A stretch of 64,000 nt of DNA from Herbaspirillum autotrophicum (lineage in GTDB: Bacteria > Pseudomonadota > Gammaproteobacteria > Burkholderiales > Burkholderiaceae_D): assembly GCF_001189915.1 (NCBI RefSeq), contig NZ_LFLS01000005.1:62001-126000 (forward strand), in the 5' to 3' direction. The notes beneath the pieces are model-generated. The model had not been told where the DNA came from, did not search any database, and saw nothing but the letters and a program-made list of their open reading frames with translations. Shown piece after piece: positions 9,699-20,524 of the stretch. The translations under genes were made by a program, and so were the position numbers. How positions within the stretch are numbered: the stretch's first letter is position 1; each line of letters starts with the position of its first letter.

Positions 9699-10791
9699 AT
9701 CGATCTATAACAGATGAGATGTTTTCGAGGGAGACAACGTCGCAGACGCCGCCGAACAATATCGCTTCCTTCGGCATGCCAAACACGACGCAACTGCTTT
9801 CATCTTGTGCATAGGTCGCTGCGCCGCAATCGAAAAGCTCTTTCATGCCACGTGCACCATCATCCCCCATTCCCGTCATGATGATGCCGACTGCATTCTT
9901 CCCTGCCGCTACTGCAACCGAACGGAACAAGACATCCACCGACGGCTTGTGACGATTGACCAGCGGACCACTGACTATTTCTACATAGTACTGTAGACCT
10001 TCCCGCTTGACCACAAGATGCTCGCCGCCGCGTGCGATTAACGCCCGCCCCGGCAACACCAGATCCAGATGCTCGGCCTCCTTGACTTCAATAGTAGACA
10101 AGGTGTTAAGACGCTTGGCAAAACTGCCGGTGAACAGCTCCGGCATATGTTGCACGATCACGATGCCGGCACAGTTTCTGGCCACCTTCGCCAACACCCG
10201 CTCCAGCGCCTGAGGCCCGCCGGTTGAAGCGCCAATGGCAATGATCCGGGCGGTTGTCGGTGACATCCGCGGCAGCGGAACGGCAGCTCCCAGAATGACA
10301 TCGGCGCTCAGGCGCGGACTGATCGCCGGCGCCACCGCCAGCTTGGTTGCATGGCGATTGTCCGGTGTCACGGAGAGCGGCATCTTTTCCAGCCTTGCAT
10401 GCGCTGCAACACGAATGGCCGCGATCAGCTCGGCAGTGCTGTCCAGCAAAAAATCACGAATTCCCAGCGACGGTTTGGCGATCACCCCGACCGCGCCTGC
10501 CGCCAGCGCCTCCATGGTGATAGCGGCACTTCTTTCCGCCAGCGACGAACAGATCACCACCGGAGTCGGCCGGATAGCCATGATCTGTTTCAGAAAAGTA
10601 ATGCCATCCATGCGCGGCATCTCGATATCCAGCACCACCACATCCGGCCAGTTGGCGCGCATTTTGCGCATCGCGAAAATCGGATCGGGGGCAGTCCCGA
10701 TCACCTCGATGTCCGGGCAGGGCTCCAGCAAATCCTGCATGACCTGCCTGACGACGGATGAATCATCCACGATTATGACCTTGGTACTCAT
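9688..10791 (-). CDS. cheB: Chemotaxis protein-glutamate methylesterase/deamidase CheB
   Basis: The 367-residue protein has a receiver domain (Asp55 in [12 protein letters not shown]) joined by a linker to the CheB catalytic domain. The Ser-His-Asp triad is visible in [19 protein letters not shown] and [11 protein letters not shown]. It removes methyl groups from chemoreceptors when phosphorylated by CheA, giving adaptation. Its start overlaps the cheD stop by 4 bases. Confidence 0.97.
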   Translation of the reverse strand: MSTKVIIVDDSSVVRQVMQDLLEPCPDIEVIGTAPDPIFAMRKMRANWPDVVVLDIEMPRMDGITFLKQIMAIRPTPVVICSSLAERSAAITMEALAAGAVGVIAKPSLGIRDFLLDSTAELIAAIRVAAHARLEKMPLSVTPDNRHATKLAVAPAISPRLSADVILGAAVPLPRMSPTTARIIAIGASTGGPQALERVLAKVARNCAGIVIVQHMPELFTGSFAKRLNTLSTIEVKEAEHLDLVLPGRALIARGGEHLVVKREGLQYYVEIVSGPLVNRHKPSVDVLFRSVAVAAGKNAVGIIMTGMGDDGARGMKELFDCGAATYAQDESSCVVFGMPKEAILFGGVCDVVSLENISSVIDRYGY

Positions 10792-11312
10792 AAGATGTCC
10801 CTGGTAGCGACAGCATCATGCATGATCTGCGTCTCCTTCATCACCCCATGGCCGCGCCGTACCCAAACGTCGCCGGTACTGAGATCGAACCGCAGATAAC
10901 GATACCCCTCTCCCGCTATATCTCTTGCTTTCACCTCGATATTCTGGCGTTTCAATATTTCCAGCGCAAAGCGCGCGTTGATCTGGCCCACGCGCTCATC
11001 GGACTCCGGCAAGTCCAGCACCCGGCCGCCGCCGAACACCTTCACCGTATAGTCACGCACATCGGTGCCGTGACGTTTGATGTCACGCAAGATCTGACGC
11101 ACCGCCTCTTCGCCGTAGCGGCCGTCCAGCGGCGGCTGTCCCGCCAGCGGCGCCCGTAACCGGGCCGGCAACACGAAGTGACACAGACCGCCAAGTCGTT
11201 GTTGCGGATGCCAAAAGACAATCGCTACACAAGAACCCAGCAAGGTTTCGATATTCAGATCCCCGCGTCCGAAATAAATGCCGCCGGGGTTGATGAAAAT
11301 GCGCTCACTCAT
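10788..11312 (-). CDS. cheD: Chemoreceptor glutamine deamidase CheD
   Basis: The 174-residue protein deamidates glutamines on MCPs and can also bind CheC-type phosphatases in other bacteria. The catalytic Cys28 in [10 protein letters not shown] and His45 in GLCHFVLPA match the family Thr-Cys-His site. The length is typical. It sits between cheR and cheB with 4-base overlaps on both sides, so the three adaptation enzymes are coupled. Confidence 0.95.
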   Translation of the reverse strand: MSERIFINPGGIYFGRGDLNIETLLGSCVAIVFWHPQQRLGGLCHFVLPARLRAPLAGQPPLDGRYGEEAVRQILRDIKRHGTDVRDYTVKVFGGGRVLDLPESDERVGQINARFALEILKRQNIEVKARDIAGEGYRYLRFDLSTGDVWVRRGHGVMKETQIMHDAVATRDIL

Positions 11313-12139
11313 GGCAATCGCCTGTAGATCGAGGGCGTGTGCATTTGCAACCCGGTCGGCATACCGTGCAACGATTCCGAGTGCCCCACAATCAACCAGC
11401 CTCCCGGCTTCAATTTCCTGGCCACGGAACGGATCACTTCGACCTTGGTTTGAAAGTCGAAATAAATAATCACATTACGCAAGAAAATGACATCAAACTG
11501 TTCATCCATGTCATCCGGCAATCGCAACAAATTGCGTTGGTCGAATTGCACCTGCGCGCGCAGTTTCTGATTCACCAGAAAGTGACCGTCGTAGTCACCG
11601 GTGCCACACAGGCAAAAACGGGTCAGATAGGCATCCGGTATGTTTTGACCACGCACCATCGGATACAGCCCGCGCCGCGCAAACGTCAACACGCGCTGGC
11701 TGATATCCGAAGCAAAAATCCGCCATGGTCCGTCAGGGCGGCAATCATTGAGCAGCATCGCCAGCGAGTAAGCTTCTTCACCGGTAGAACTGGCGGCACT
11801 CCACACCCGCATCAGCTGGCGGGCAGGGATGAGCGGCAGGATCTCCTCGCGCAGTACGTCGAAATGGCGCCGTTCACGGAAAAAATAAGTTTCGTTGGTG
11901 GTGATCAGATCAATCGCGCGTTGCCGCTCTTCTTGCTGCTGCGGCAAGGCGATCAGGTTGTAATATTCGCGCAGGCACGACAAATTCAGCTCGCCCAGAC
12001 GACGCGAAAAGCGGCTGCACAACAATGCCTTTTTCGACAGCGGCAGATGCAACCCGATATATTGCTGGAACAGCTGCTGAAACAGCAGCATATCCTCATC
12101 GCTTACATCCACTGACATTGAGTCAATGCTGAAATTCAT
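11309..12139 (-). CDS. cheR: Chemotaxis protein methyltransferase CheR
   Basis: The 276-residue SAM-dependent enzyme methylates glutamates on MCPs. It has the helical N-terminal CheR domain, then TTNETYFFRERRHF, the SAM-binding region RVWSAASSTGEEAYSLAM, and the C-terminal FRNVIIYFD-like segment (here LRNVIIYFDFQTKVEV). It is followed by cheD with a 4-base overlap. Neither MCP of this operon ends in an obvious NWETF-type CheR tether. Confidence 0.96.
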   Translation of the reverse strand: MNFSIDSMSVDVSDEDMLLFQQLFQQYIGLHLPLSKKALLCSRFSRRLGELNLSCLREYYNLIALPQQQEERQRAIDLITTNETYFFRERRHFDVLREEILPLIPARQLMRVWSAASSTGEEAYSLAMLLNDCRPDGPWRIFASDISQRVLTFARRGLYPMVRGQNIPDAYLTRFCLCGTGDYDGHFLVNQKLRAQVQFDQRNLLRLPDDMDEQFDVIFLRNVIIYFDFQTKVEVIRSVARKLKPGGWLIVGHSESLHGMPTGLQMHTPSIYRRLP

Positions 12140-12213
12140 CTGATGGGCCTCGTTGATGACACGCTATTGCCGCCGTTCGGCAAAGGGTTCCGGCAGTTGC
12201 AGAGAATACAGAC

Positions 12214-12771
12214 TCACTCGTTGGCCGAGGCATCAAAACCATCGGCTACCGCCATGCCTATCAAGGTCGCCATCTCATCCACCGACAAGACCGCCTTGAT
12301 ATCCAGCGCCACCACGAAGCGGTCTTTGATATTGATCATGCCTTCAATGAAATCCGAGCGAATCCGCGCCCCGAAGGAAGGCCGTCCTTCTATCTTGTCG
12401 AGATCAATCGTCAACACCGCACTGACGGCATCCACCATGACGCCAAGCAACAGCAGTTTTTCATCCTGCATCACTTCCATGATGACGATGCAGGTGCGCT
12501 TGCCGACCACCGACAGCGGACGGCCGAAGCGCACCGACAAATCGATGACGGGCACCACGGCGCCACGCAAGTTGATCACGCCGCGCAAAAAATTCGGCAT
12601 CAGCGGCACTTCCGTGAGTCCGACAAATTCGATGATTTCACGGATATTCTCAATCGGCATCGCAAATACGTCATCCGCCAGCACGAAAGTCAAAAACTGA
12701 CGCTGCTCGATGACCTCGCGTTGCGGTGATCGTGAAAAGGAATGCTCATTGGTGAGCGACAAACTAGGCAT
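12214..12771 (-). CDS. cheW: Chemotaxis coupling protein CheW
   Basis: The 185-residue adaptor links MCPs to CheA. The CheW fold is recognised from FVLADDVFAMPIENIREI, LMPNFLRGVINLRGAVVPVIDL and ALDIKAVL near the end. It follows the first-listed MCP gene by only 11 bases and precedes cheR by 74 bases, inside the single minus-strand operon. Confidence 0.95.
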   Translation of the reverse strand: MPSLSLTNEHSFSRSPQREVIEQRQFLTFVLADDVFAMPIENIREIIEFVGLTEVPLMPNFLRGVINLRGAVVPVIDLSVRFGRPLSVVGKRTCIVIMEVMQDEKLLLLGVMVDAVSAVLTIDLDKIEGRPSFGARIRSDFIEGMINIKDRFVVALDIKAVLSVDEMATLIGMAVADGFDASANE

Positions 12772-12782
12772 TTACATACTCC

Positions 12783-14384
12783 TCAAACATCTGACAGGAC
12801 CGGCATTTCCGGTCCGGATTTTGCGGCAGAGGATCCGGCCGGAGTCCCGGCCAATCTGGCTGCAATACGCCCCGTCCTGTTTCTCTCCGGCTCGCCGTGG
12901 AACTGGAAATACCCCATCATTTCCTTCAACTGTGCAGCCTGCGTATTCATTTCTTCAGCGGTTGCCGACAATTCTTCCGATGCCACGGCATTGAGTTGCA
13001 CCGCCTGACTGATCTGTCGGATGGCGGTATTGATTTCTATCAGGCCATTGGTTTGCTCGCGTGCCGAGAACGATATTTCAGAGACCAGTTCAGCGGTAGT
13101 CCGTATCGATGGAAACATGTGATCCAGCAAGGAACCTGCTTTCTCCGCCACTTCTACCCCATGACGCGCCACTTCGACAATTTCCTGCGCCGCCGATTGC
13201 GAACGTTCTGCCAGCCGTCGCACTTCACTTGCCACCACCGCAAATCCTCGGCCGTTCTCACCCGCCCGGGCCGCTTCGATTGCCGCATTCAACGCCAGCA
13301 GATTGGTCTGATAAGCAATTTCATCGATGACACCGATCTTGCTCGCGATCTGTCGCATCGCTATCAATGTTTCGTTGGCGGCGGTACTGCCATCAGCGAC
13401 GGCGTTGGCAGACTCGGTCGCAATCAGGTTGGTCTTGTTGGCATTTTCGGTATTGTGTTTCACCGTGTAGGTAATCTGATCGACCACGGCATTGGTTTCT
13501 TCAGCGTCGGCTGCCTGTTGCGAGGAATTCTTGCTCAACTGCTGTGCCGCCTCCGACAACTGATGGGATGCAGAGGCCAGTGCCACCGTCGCGGTATTGA
13601 CGTCGCCGATGATCGTGGTCAGTTTTTGCAACATTTTCTGCGCACTGTGCAAGACGCTGCCATGATCTTTTTTCCCTACCTCAAGATGGATGCCGAGATC
13701 GCCATCGGCAATCTTCTTCATGGTCAGCATGACCTCCTTCAGATCCCCGCCAATCTGCCTGGCAAACAACCATTTGACATAGACACCGAGCATGATCGCC
13801 ATCAGTACCGCCAACAGCGTGACGCCGGCAATCTCAGTCAGATTTCTTTTTTCCAGCGCATTGGCCCGCGCCAGATTGTCATTGGCCTGACGGACGTTTT
13901 CATCAATCAGCAATTGCGTCTGCGTTTGTATCTTTTCATAGCTTTGAATCAGGCCAAGCGTTACCGGCGTCGCCGCATCGCTACGCAGCATGCGCTCCTG
14001 GCTGCTGACCACCTGCCGGATGAAATCAGTGACGAGCGCATCCATTCCCTGTTGCAGGCGCAATTCTTCAGCCGTCAGATCAGTGGTCGATTTGTAGCGG
14101 TCATAAGCATGGCGCAACTGTGCCAATTGCTTCTGAATGGGTTCTGCGTCGCGCTTTTTGATTTCGCGGTCGGCGCTGCCCGCCATTGATCGCAGCGACG
14201 AATAGATGCTCTGCGTGGTGCGCTCGGTCAGGTTGAGATTGACAATGGTCAGCAAATTGGTGCGATATATTTCCTGCAGCATGCTATTGACGCGAAACAA
14301 ATTCAGTACGCCGTCCGCACCGACTGCAATCGTCAACAGCGCACCTACCGCAAAACTCAACACAAGCTTGTTTGCCAGTTTCAT
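12783..14384 (-). CDS. Methyl-accepting chemotaxis protein (periplasmic four-helix type)
   Basis: The 533-residue receptor has TM1 at about residues 7-26, a periplasmic helical ligand domain of about 160 residues, TM2 ([16 protein letters not shown]), a HAMP domain, and the signalling domain with the hairpin tip [22 protein letters not shown] chose the ATG at 14384 (MKLANKLV) because AGAGGGGAC lies just upstream; an in-frame start 11 codons earlier lacks such a site. The C-terminus ends PVLSDV, with no CheR-tether pentapeptide. The ligand is unknown. Confidence 0.93.
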   Translation of the reverse strand: MKLANKLVLSFAVGALLTIAVGADGVLNLFRVNSMLQEIYRTNLLTIVNLNLTERTTQSIYSSLRSMAGSADREIKKRDAEPIQKQLAQLRHAYDRYKSTTDLTAEELRLQQGMDALVTDFIRQVVSSQERMLRSDAATPVTLGLIQSYEKIQTQTQLLIDENVRQANDNLARANALEKRNLTEIAGVTLLAVLMAIMLGVYVKWLFARQIGGDLKEVMLTMKKIADGDLGIHLEVGKKDHGSVLHSAQKMLQKLTTIIGDVNTATVALASASHQLSEAAQQLSKNSSQQAADAEETNAVVDQITYTVKHNTENANKTNLIATESANAVADGSTAANETLIAMRQIASKIGVIDEIAYQTNLLALNAAIEAARAGENGRGFAVVASEVRRLAERSQSAAQEIVEVARHGVEVAEKAGSLLDHMFPSIRTTAELVSEISFSAREQTNGLIEINTAIRQISQAVQLNAVASEELSATAEEMNTQAAQLKEMMGYFQFHGEPERNRTGRIAARLAGTPAGSSAAKSGPEMPVLSDV

Positions 14385-14449
14385 TTTGTCCCCTCTGTAA
14401 CTGCCGTCACCCTGCAAGCAACTGACCGACGCTTCTTTGCACCCCCGTG

Positions 14450-16237
14450 CTAGAAACGTTTGAACGAGGTCTCGTCGACCGGTTCATCATCAGCATCGAG
14501 CAACGACATCCGTCTGGTTTGCACCAGTTTCGATTTCATTGCCGTCGGTTCTTTCAGCACTACCCCTGATCGATGCGATACATTCCGTTTTTCATCTCCG
14601 ACCTGAAAAAACAACATCAATTCCTGCAACTGCATTGCCTGGGCACTCATCTCTTCCGAGGTCGACGACAACTCTTCCGACGCCGAAGCGGTCATTTGTG
14701 TGGTCTGCGCCATTTGATGCACGGCATTGTTGATTTGCTCAAGCCCGGTTGACTGTTCGCGCGATGCCGCCGAAATTTCCTGTACCAGATCTGCCGTTTT
14801 GCGAATCGACGGCACCATCTGATCCAGCAGTCCGCCGGCTTTTTCAGCCAGAATAACGCTGTTTTCCGCGACCGCAATAATTTCCTGCGCCGCTGTCTGT
14901 GAGCGCTCCGCCAGCTTGCGCACTTCTGCAGCCACCACCGCGAATCCCTTGCCGTGCTCACCGGCCCGCGCCGCTTCAATCGCCGCATTCAATGCCAGCA
15001 AATTGGTCTGATAAGCGATGTCATCGATGATGCCGATCTTGCCGGCGATCTGCTTCATGGCCAGCACCGTTTCACGCACCACTTCGCCACCCTCGGCAGC
15101 GGCACTGGCAGATTTGCTGGCAATGCCATCCGTGATGCGTGCATTCTCTGCATTCTGCGCGATGGTAGCGGTAATTTCTTCTACCGACGCACTCGTGACT
15201 TCGACGTTCGACGCCTGTTGCGAGGCGTTTTGACTGAGCGCCTGCGACGATGCGGAAATCTGTTCCGAGGCCGATGCCAGTGAACTGGCGGTACCGCTGA
15301 CATCACCGATGACATTGGTCCATTTGGCGATCATTTGCTGCGTACTGTGCAAGACGCTGCCGGTATCGCGCCGCGACACCGGCACCTTGACGGTCAGATC
15401 GCCTTCGGCCACCTTGCGCAACACCATCATCGCATCCCGTGGTTCACCGCCCAGTTGCGAACGGATCACCCGATACGCAAAGAACAGGCAGACCAGCAAC
15501 AACAGCATGGAAGCGCCGAGCAGCGAGAAGATCACGATCTCCAGTTGCGAATAGCGCGTTTGTGCCGCAACCACAGAAGCTTGCGTGCGTTCATCCACCA
15601 TGCGCAGAAAATCGCTGATCGGCGCCATGATGCGCCCCACCATGCCACGATAATTCTGGTCGAACATCAATTCTTGCGCCATGGCCTGATTGGGTGCGCC
15701 AGTCACCGTGAAATTACCAGTGCCGTCGTCGAACTGGCCTTTGACTGCATTGAATGCGGTGATCTCAATCTTGCTCAGGTTGTCCGACATGGTCTTGGCT
15801 TCTTGCATCTTGGCCAGTTCCGGAGCGGTAAAGCCGGCCTGCTTCATCAGCTCGATCAGCGGCACCGGCGGATCGGATGGCGCAGTGGTGGCCTGCTTCA
15901 CGGTCACCAGATCCCAGTTGAAACGGGAATAATTCTTGGGGCGGGGCCGCTTGCCGTTGCGAATATCGAGCACCACGTAATAGCGCTCTTCATCATTGGG
16001 GTCGCCGGTGGTCACGTAAGCGCGTGCGAACTTGGTCAGATCATCGGAACTGCGGCGCATTTCGTTTGCCAGCGCCAGCGAATAGTAGCGGGATTCATGC
16101 GCATGATTCAAATTGCTGTTGGCTTCCTTGAGGGCACGCGTTACGCTGACGATACTCCCCATCAATACCGCGAGTACCACCACCAGCCAAATGAAAAGCT
16201 GTCTGATGCTGATCCGCTGCGTCAACTTGTTTTGCAT
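14450..16237 (-). CDS. Methyl-accepting chemotaxis protein (large periplasmic domain)
   Basis: The 595-residue receptor has TM1 at about residues 13-31, a periplasmic domain of about 220 residues, TM2 ([20 protein letters not shown]), HAMP, and an MCP signalling domain with [21 protein letters not shown] at the tip. The start at 16237 ([10 protein letters not shown]) is preceded by AGGGGATTTTC; the longer frame up to 16312 would overlap cheA and lacks a ribosome site. The tail ends in SFKRF and has no NWETF-type pentapeptide. It is a probable paralogue of the adjacent MCP in its cytoplasmic half only. Confidence 0.93.
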   Translation of the reverse strand: MQNKLTQRISIRQLFIWLVVVLAVLMGSIVSVTRALKEANSNLNHAHESRYYSLALANEMRRSSDDLTKFARAYVTTGDPNDEERYYVVLDIRNGKRPRPKNYSRFNWDLVTVKQATTAPSDPPVPLIELMKQAGFTAPELAKMQEAKTMSDNLSKIEITAFNAVKGQFDDGTGNFTVTGAPNQAMAQELMFDQNYRGMVGRIMAPISDFLRMVDERTQASVVAAQTRYSQLEIVIFSLLGASMLLLLVCLFFAYRVIRSQLGGEPRDAMMVLRKVAEGDLTVKVPVSRRDTGSVLHSTQQMIAKWTNVIGDVSGTASSLASASEQISASSQALSQNASQQASNVEVTSASVEEITATIAQNAENARITDGIASKSASAAAEGGEVVRETVLAMKQIAGKIGIIDDIAYQTNLLALNAAIEAARAGEHGKGFAVVAAEVRKLAERSQTAAQEIIAVAENSVILAEKAGGLLDQMVPSIRKTADLVQEISAASREQSTGLEQINNAVHQMAQTTQMTASASEELSSTSEEMSAQAMQLQELMLFFQVGDEKRNVSHRSGVVLKEPTAMKSKLVQTRRMSLLDADDEPVDETSFKRF

Positions 16238-16298
16238 GAAAATCCCCTGGTTTTGCTTCACTTCCAAAACTGAAATAACCTGCTCGCCACTACTGCTG

Positions 16299-18461
16299 CT
16301 ATATCTGTTCACCAGCGCGCATGTCTGCCCGGGTGACGTCCGTCTGTTCCAGCTGGCGGGTGTATTGGATCAGATGCGGAATATCGAGGATCAATGCCAC
16401 CCGGCCATCGCCGAGAATGGTGGAACCGCTCAATCCCTTGACCTGACTGAACAGACTGCCCAACGGCTTGATCACCGCCTGGCACTCTCCCAACAAGCCA
16501 TCTACCAGCAAGCCCGCGCGCTGCTGGCCGTACTGCACGATGACCAGACTTTTGCGCACGCTGTCCTTCTGCGGCAATTCGAACAATTCCCGCAACGGCA
16601 CGAACGGCAACGGCTCGCCGCGCAAGGTCACGATATTGTTATGTACCGGATGTACCGACAAGTTGATGCACTCGATCACCAGATCGAGCGGAATCACAAA
16701 CACCGCTCCGCCGACCATGACCTGAAAGCCGGAGATGATCGCCAGCGTCAGCGGCAGGCGTATGCGCACCATGGTGCCGCGGCCGACGGCGCTGAAAATA
16801 TCGACATCGCCATGCAATGAATCGATGTTGCGCTTGACCACATCCATGCCGACGCCGCGTCCCGACAGCGCGGTAATTTCGGTCGCGGTAGAAAATCCCG
16901 GTTCGAAAATCAGGCGAAATATGTCGCCCTCGCTCAAGCCGGCATCGGCCGACACCAGCCCTTGCTCTACCGCTTTCTGCAAAATGACTTTCTTGTCGAG
17001 GCCACGACCATCGTCGAACACTTCAATCACGACGCTGCCGGATTCATGGGTGGCGTTCAGCCGCAAGACGCCGGTGGCGGGCTTGCCGGCTACGGCCCGC
17101 TGCGCGGCCGACTCGATGCCGTGATCCATGGCGTTGCGCACGATATGCATGAGCGGATCGGATATTTTTTCCACCATGGATTTGTCGAGTTCGGTCTCGG
17201 CACCGGTCACGATCAGCTCGATATCCTTGCCCATTTCCCGCGAGATATCCCGCACCACACGCGGGAAGCGCTGAAAGACTTCGTTGATCTGCACCATGCG
17301 CAACGTCAGGGCCGCATCGCGAATCTGTTCCACCAGTCCGGAAATGAGCTGGGTCGATTCTTCCAGCTTGGCATCCTTGCGATGTTTCGCAATCAGGCTG
17401 GCACCGGCGCCGGCAATCACCAGCTCACCGACCAGATCGATCAACTGGTCGAGTTTGGACACTTCAATCTTGATGAACTTTTGCTCCTGCGCCTTCTTTT
17501 CATCGACCGGCTTGATGCGCGCGGTGGCTGCTGCATGTGGTCCGGCGTCCATTGCCGCCACCGCCGCATGCGCCCGCGACGGACCGGCAGCGGCCACTGC
17601 TTGCTCAAGCTGACGCCACTCGTGTACGGTCAGTGCGCCCGACGCCAGCCATACGCCGGCAATCGCCGCCGGGTCGCTGAACCCGGCCAATACCTGACGA
17701 TAGGCCGACAAGCCGCAGTGCGGTGCCAGCAATACGATCTGGCTGCCTTCACGCACGAACTCGAATACGCTTTCGATATTTTCCCGGGTGCTTTCGGTGG
17801 CCAGGCCAATTTCGAAACCGAGATAACAGGTTTCGGGATCCATCACTTCGAGGCCCGGAATATCGCTGTCGATGATCTGGCAATACACCATATCCCCGAG
17901 CGTGGTGAGGTAGCGCAGAAACGACAGCGGGTCGAGACCGTCTTTCAATACATCGGGACTGAAGCGCAACGACAAATGCCAGCACGGATTGGCAACCGTG
18001 GTCTCATCCTCGGCCGGGATCGCCGCTGCGGCTGCCGGCTGCACTGCCGCCACCATCAACGGATCGACCGGCGCCGACAAATGCTTGTTCAATGCGGCTT
18101 CCAGTTCAGCGCGACGCACCGGATCGGGGTCGTCGCTTTCCGTCAACTGTTCAATCGCATCGACCAGGCTGCCGATGTAGTCACCGCAATCCAGCAGCAA
18201 TGACATCATGCCGTCATCCAGCGCCAGTACACCATTGCGCACCTTGTCGAGGACGTTTTCCAGCACGTGGGTAAAGTTGACGATGCTGTCAAACGCAAAC
18301 AGGCCGGCCGAGCCCTTGATCGTATGCGCGGCGCGGAAAATCGCATTGATGGATTCCTTGCTGGGGCCGTCGCTTTCGATCTGCAGCAGCGCCGCTTCCA
18401 TCGCGACCAGCAGCTCCCGGGCCTCCAATACCAGCGCATCACGGGCTGCATCTTTTTTCAT
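16299..18461 (-). CDS. cheA: Chemotaxis histidine kinase CheA
   Basis: The 720-residue kinase has an N-terminal HPt domain with phospho-accepting His46 in [12 protein letters not shown], an Ala/Pro-rich middle region, a dimerisation helix pair ([17 protein letters not shown]), a GHKL ATPase domain ([13 protein letters not shown] and [18 protein letters not shown]), and a C-terminal CheW-like domain. It phosphorylates CheY, CheB and probably the EAL response regulator of the same operon. It overlaps the upstream STAS gene by 4 bases. Confidence 0.97.
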   Translation of the reverse strand: MKKDAARDALVLEARELLVAMEAALLQIESDGPSKESINAIFRAAHTIKGSAGLFAFDSIVNFTHVLENVLDKVRNGVLALDDGMMSLLLDCGDYIGSLVDAIEQLTESDDPDPVRRAELEAALNKHLSAPVDPLMVAAVQPAAAAAIPAEDETTVANPCWHLSLRFSPDVLKDGLDPLSFLRYLTTLGDMVYCQIIDSDIPGLEVMDPETCYLGFEIGLATESTRENIESVFEFVREGSQIVLLAPHCGLSAYRQVLAGFSDPAAIAGVWLASGALTVHEWRQLEQAVAAAGPSRAHAAVAAMDAGPHAAATARIKPVDEKKAQEQKFIKIEVSKLDQLIDLVGELVIAGAGASLIAKHRKDAKLEESTQLISGLVEQIRDAALTLRMVQINEVFQRFPRVVRDISREMGKDIELIVTGAETELDKSMVEKISDPLMHIVRNAMDHGIESAAQRAVAGKPATGVLRLNATHESGSVVIEVFDDGRGLDKKVILQKAVEQGLVSADAGLSEGDIFRLIFEPGFSTATEITALSGRGVGMDVVKRNIDSLHGDVDIFSAVGRGTMVRIRLPLTLAIISGFQVMVGGAVFVIPLDLVIECINLSVHPVHNNIVTLRGEPLPFVPLRELFELPQKDSVRKSLVIVQYGQQRAGLLVDGLLGECQAVIKPLGSLFSQVKGLSGSTILGDGRVALILDIPHLIQYTRQLEQTDVTRADMRAGEQI

Positions 18462-18787
18462 GCATGACTCCTTGATGCTGAAGGCAACGGCAAACCGAAC
18501 GTTTCATGCAAATGCAGCAAGCCGATGACCGACATCACTGCCGCACTGAAGCCGGAAAAAATCAGCAACTTGTCTTGCTGCGCTGCCTCGCGCCTGAGCG
18601 ACAACAGCAATTGCAGGCCGGCGGTATCGAATTCGTCGACGCCTTGCAAATCAAGTTCCAGCATGGCGTCGGCCTGGCCGATGGTATGGATCAGTTGCGG
18701 CTTCGATTCGGCCGCCTGAAAAATGGTGAAGCCGCCGCTGATCAATAGCAGTGCATGTCCGTCACGCGTACTTTCTGTCAGCGGCAT
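18458..18787 (-). CDS. STAS-domain protein (anti-sigma-factor-antagonist type)
   Basis: The 109-residue protein is a single STAS domain. The core LELDLQGVDEFDTAGLQLLLSLRREA matches the SpoIIAA-like fold, with Thr at the position of the usual phosphorylatable Ser (D-T-A-G). STAS proteins are common in beta- and gamma-proteobacterial che operons between cheY and cheA, where their role is poorly defined. The stop overlaps the cheA start by 4 bases, and the start is 9 bases after the cheY stop. Confidence 0.88.
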   Translation of the reverse strand: MPLTESTRDGHALLLISGGFTIFQAAESKPQLIHTIGQADAMLELDLQGVDEFDTAGLQLLLSLRREAAQQDKLLIFSGFSAAVMSVIGLLHLHETFGLPLPSASRSHA

Positions 18788-18796
18788 ACGGCGACC

Positions 18797-19165
18797 TCAG
18801 GGTAAAACCAGCTTGGCAACCGCATCCAGCAAGACGGGCGGCAGGAACGGCTTGTGTACCCATGCCCGCACGCCGGCACTCTTGCCTTCCTGTTTGCGAG
18901 AATCGCCGCTTTCGGTGGTCAGCATGATCACCGGCGTAAATTTGTAATTCGGGTTTTGCTTGACCGCGCGCACGAAGCTCAGGCCATCCAGATTCGGCAT
19001 GTTGACGTCGGAAATGATCAGATTGTATTTGCGGCCATCAAGCTTGCTCAGCGCATCTTGTCCGTCGCTGGCTTCCACCACCTGATAGCCGACGCTCTTG
19101 AGCGCCATGCTGATGGTTTGCCGCAAGCTGAATGAATCGTCCACAATCAATATTGTCTTGTCCAT
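18797..19165 (-). CDS. cheY: Chemotaxis response regulator CheY
   Basis: The 122-residue single receiver domain has the acidic pair Asp9-Asp10 (ILIVDDS), phospho-acceptor Asp53 in LIISDVNMPNLDG, a switch Thr in VIMLTTES and Lys in VHKPF. Start ATG 19165 (MDKTIL) has AGGA eight bases upstream; an alternative ATG three codons earlier is possible. The open frame continues far upstream but overlaps the preceding gene and has no meaning there. Phospho-CheY is expected to act on the flagellar motor switch. Confidence 0.95.
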   Translation of the reverse strand: MDKTILIVDDSFSLRQTISMALKSVGYQVVEASDGQDALSKLDGRKYNLIISDVNMPNLDGLSFVRAVKQNPNYKFTPVIMLTTESGDSRKQEGKSAGVRAWVHKPFLPPVLLDAVAKLVLP

Positions 19166-19178
19166 TCCACTCATCCTG

Positions 19179-20282
19179 TCAAAAGAAATCAACTTGTGAA
19201 TGCTGCGCGTTGCCGGCCTGTTGGCCGCCATGAACCTGCCGTTGTTCCAGCGTGGTATAGGTTTGTTCCAGCGCATCCATCCATTGCTGGCGCTCGGGCA
19301 AGGCGGCATTGGTTTCGATGGCGGTGACCAGTTTCTGAATATCGCTGCGGACATGACCCAATATCTGGCTGATCCGATCCTGGAACTGCAGGTTGACCAG
19401 AATGTCGCAGACTTCCTGATCGACTTCGCGGTTTTCTTCTTCCAGTTGCCCCACAGTGCCGCTGAGCTTGAGCGCCGATTGACGGAAATCGGCAATCACA
19501 TGGGCGATCACCGCGCGTGAATTGTCGATCATGCGGCCGGCATCGCTGTTGAGCTGATTGGCGGCCACCAGCGCAGTCTGAATCTGTTGCTTCACGATTT
19601 TTGTTTTGGCCGCAATTTGCCGGCCGATGTCTGCGGCCTGTGCCGCCGTCTGTTCTGCGGCCTCGCCTTCACTCTGCTGCGCGGTCAACAGATCGGGCAC
19701 AGTCTTGAGCCCGGTCAGTTGCGCAGCCCGATTTGCCAGTTCCCGGATTTCATCATTGAACTGACCGAGTGTCTCGATTTTGGTCAGCAATGCGTCACGC
19801 GTCGCCAACACTTCTTCCAGCGCCGTCGCCACGCCGCCGAGTTGCTGCGCCGCGTTTTGAATGACCAGCAACACATCGCCATTCTTGCCGCCTGCGGCCA
19901 GACTGACGGCGCCACCCAAGCGCTGATGAATGCCGACAAACCGCTGCGTCAGATTATCAATCGCTTCCTGGGTCTGAGTGCGCGCCAGCTCGACGTTGTT
20001 GCTCCACGCCGGCAAGACACCCAGCATCAGTTGCGGCAATGGCGATGGCGTGCTCAGCTCGGGCGGCACTTCCGGCATGATGATGGCGACTTCAGCGGCG
20101 ACCGCCGATGGCGCCAGCAACGCCTTCTCGCTTTTTTGTACGGCCAGCCAGATCGCCGCCGCGGCCACGCCACCGGCAACCAGACCTTGCCACCAGACGG
20201 GAGCAAAGGCGATCAGTAACAACGTATTCAGGCCGCATATCGCCACTAAGGGGTGATGTATCGACTTCACGTGGAATCCCAT
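19179..20282 (-). CDS. Membrane-anchored CheZ-like coiled-coil chemotaxis protein
   Basis: The 367-residue protein has one or two N-terminal hydrophobic helices (about residues 12-47), a Pro/Ala linker, then a long Gln/Ala-rich helical region (about 95-350). Near the end, LQFQDRISQIL (298-308) contains F-Q-D-x-x-x-Q, the same pattern as the CheZ active site (Asp and Gln four apart, F-Q-D-L-T-G-Q in E. coli). The last residues, QVDFF, recall the CheY-binding C-terminal tail of CheZ. It is the first gene of the operon, 13 bases before cheY, and no ordinary cheZ is present. Phosphatase activity on phospho-CheY is an inference; it may also be read as a truncated MCP-like protein. Confidence 0.65.
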   Translation of the reverse strand: MGFHVKSIHHPLVAICGLNTLLLIAFAPVWWQGLVAGGVAAAAIWLAVQKSEKALLAPSAVAAEVAIIMPEVPPELSTPSPLPQLMLGVLPAWSNNVELARTQTQEAIDNLTQRFVGIHQRLGGAVSLAAGGKNGDVLLVIQNAAQQLGGVATALEEVLATRDALLTKIETLGQFNDEIRELANRAAQLTGLKTVPDLLTAQQSEGEAAEQTAAQAADIGRQIAAKTKIVKQQIQTALVAANQLNSDAGRMIDNSRAVIAHVIADFRQSALKLSGTVGQLEEENREVDQEVCDILVNLQFQDRISQILGHVRSDIQKLVTAIETNAALPERQQWMDALEQTYTTLEQRQVHGGQQAGNAQHSQVDFF

Positions 20283-20389
20283 CAGAAATTTTTTTTCATG
20301 TAAGGCGCCGTTTTGCCGGTCCCCTGTCCTGCTGCTCCCTGTAGGTAACGGCAGGCTGGCGCCATTGTTTACTGATCTGACATGAATAA

Positions 20390-20419
20390 ATAATATGTTA
20401 ATGCCCGGAAATAAGTCAA
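20390..20419 (-). promoter_or_regulatory. Predicted sigma-70 promoter of the chemotaxis operon
   Basis: On the minus strand TTGACT (-35) is followed 18 bases later by TATTAT (-10), placing the start site near 20383, about 100 bases before the first gene. No sigma-28 type sequence was noticed. The 381-base gap 20283-20663 also holds the dgk promoter and a palindrome, and no gene. Confidence 0.5.
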
Positions 20420-20524
20420 TTTACAGTATCGAATCTTTTTCACATGCAATTTTGTATTGTGACCATCCAATGGCTGGCTCTGTCGGCAGAACAGAGGGTG
20501 AATTCGGTTTGATTTCGAAATAAA

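Noticed and set aside
18797-19495. A 232-codon version of CheY with a long N-terminal extension
   Set aside because: The extension overlaps the CheZ-like gene in another frame and is Ser/Pro/Trp-rich nonsense; the receiver domain starts at 19165 with a suitable ribosome site.
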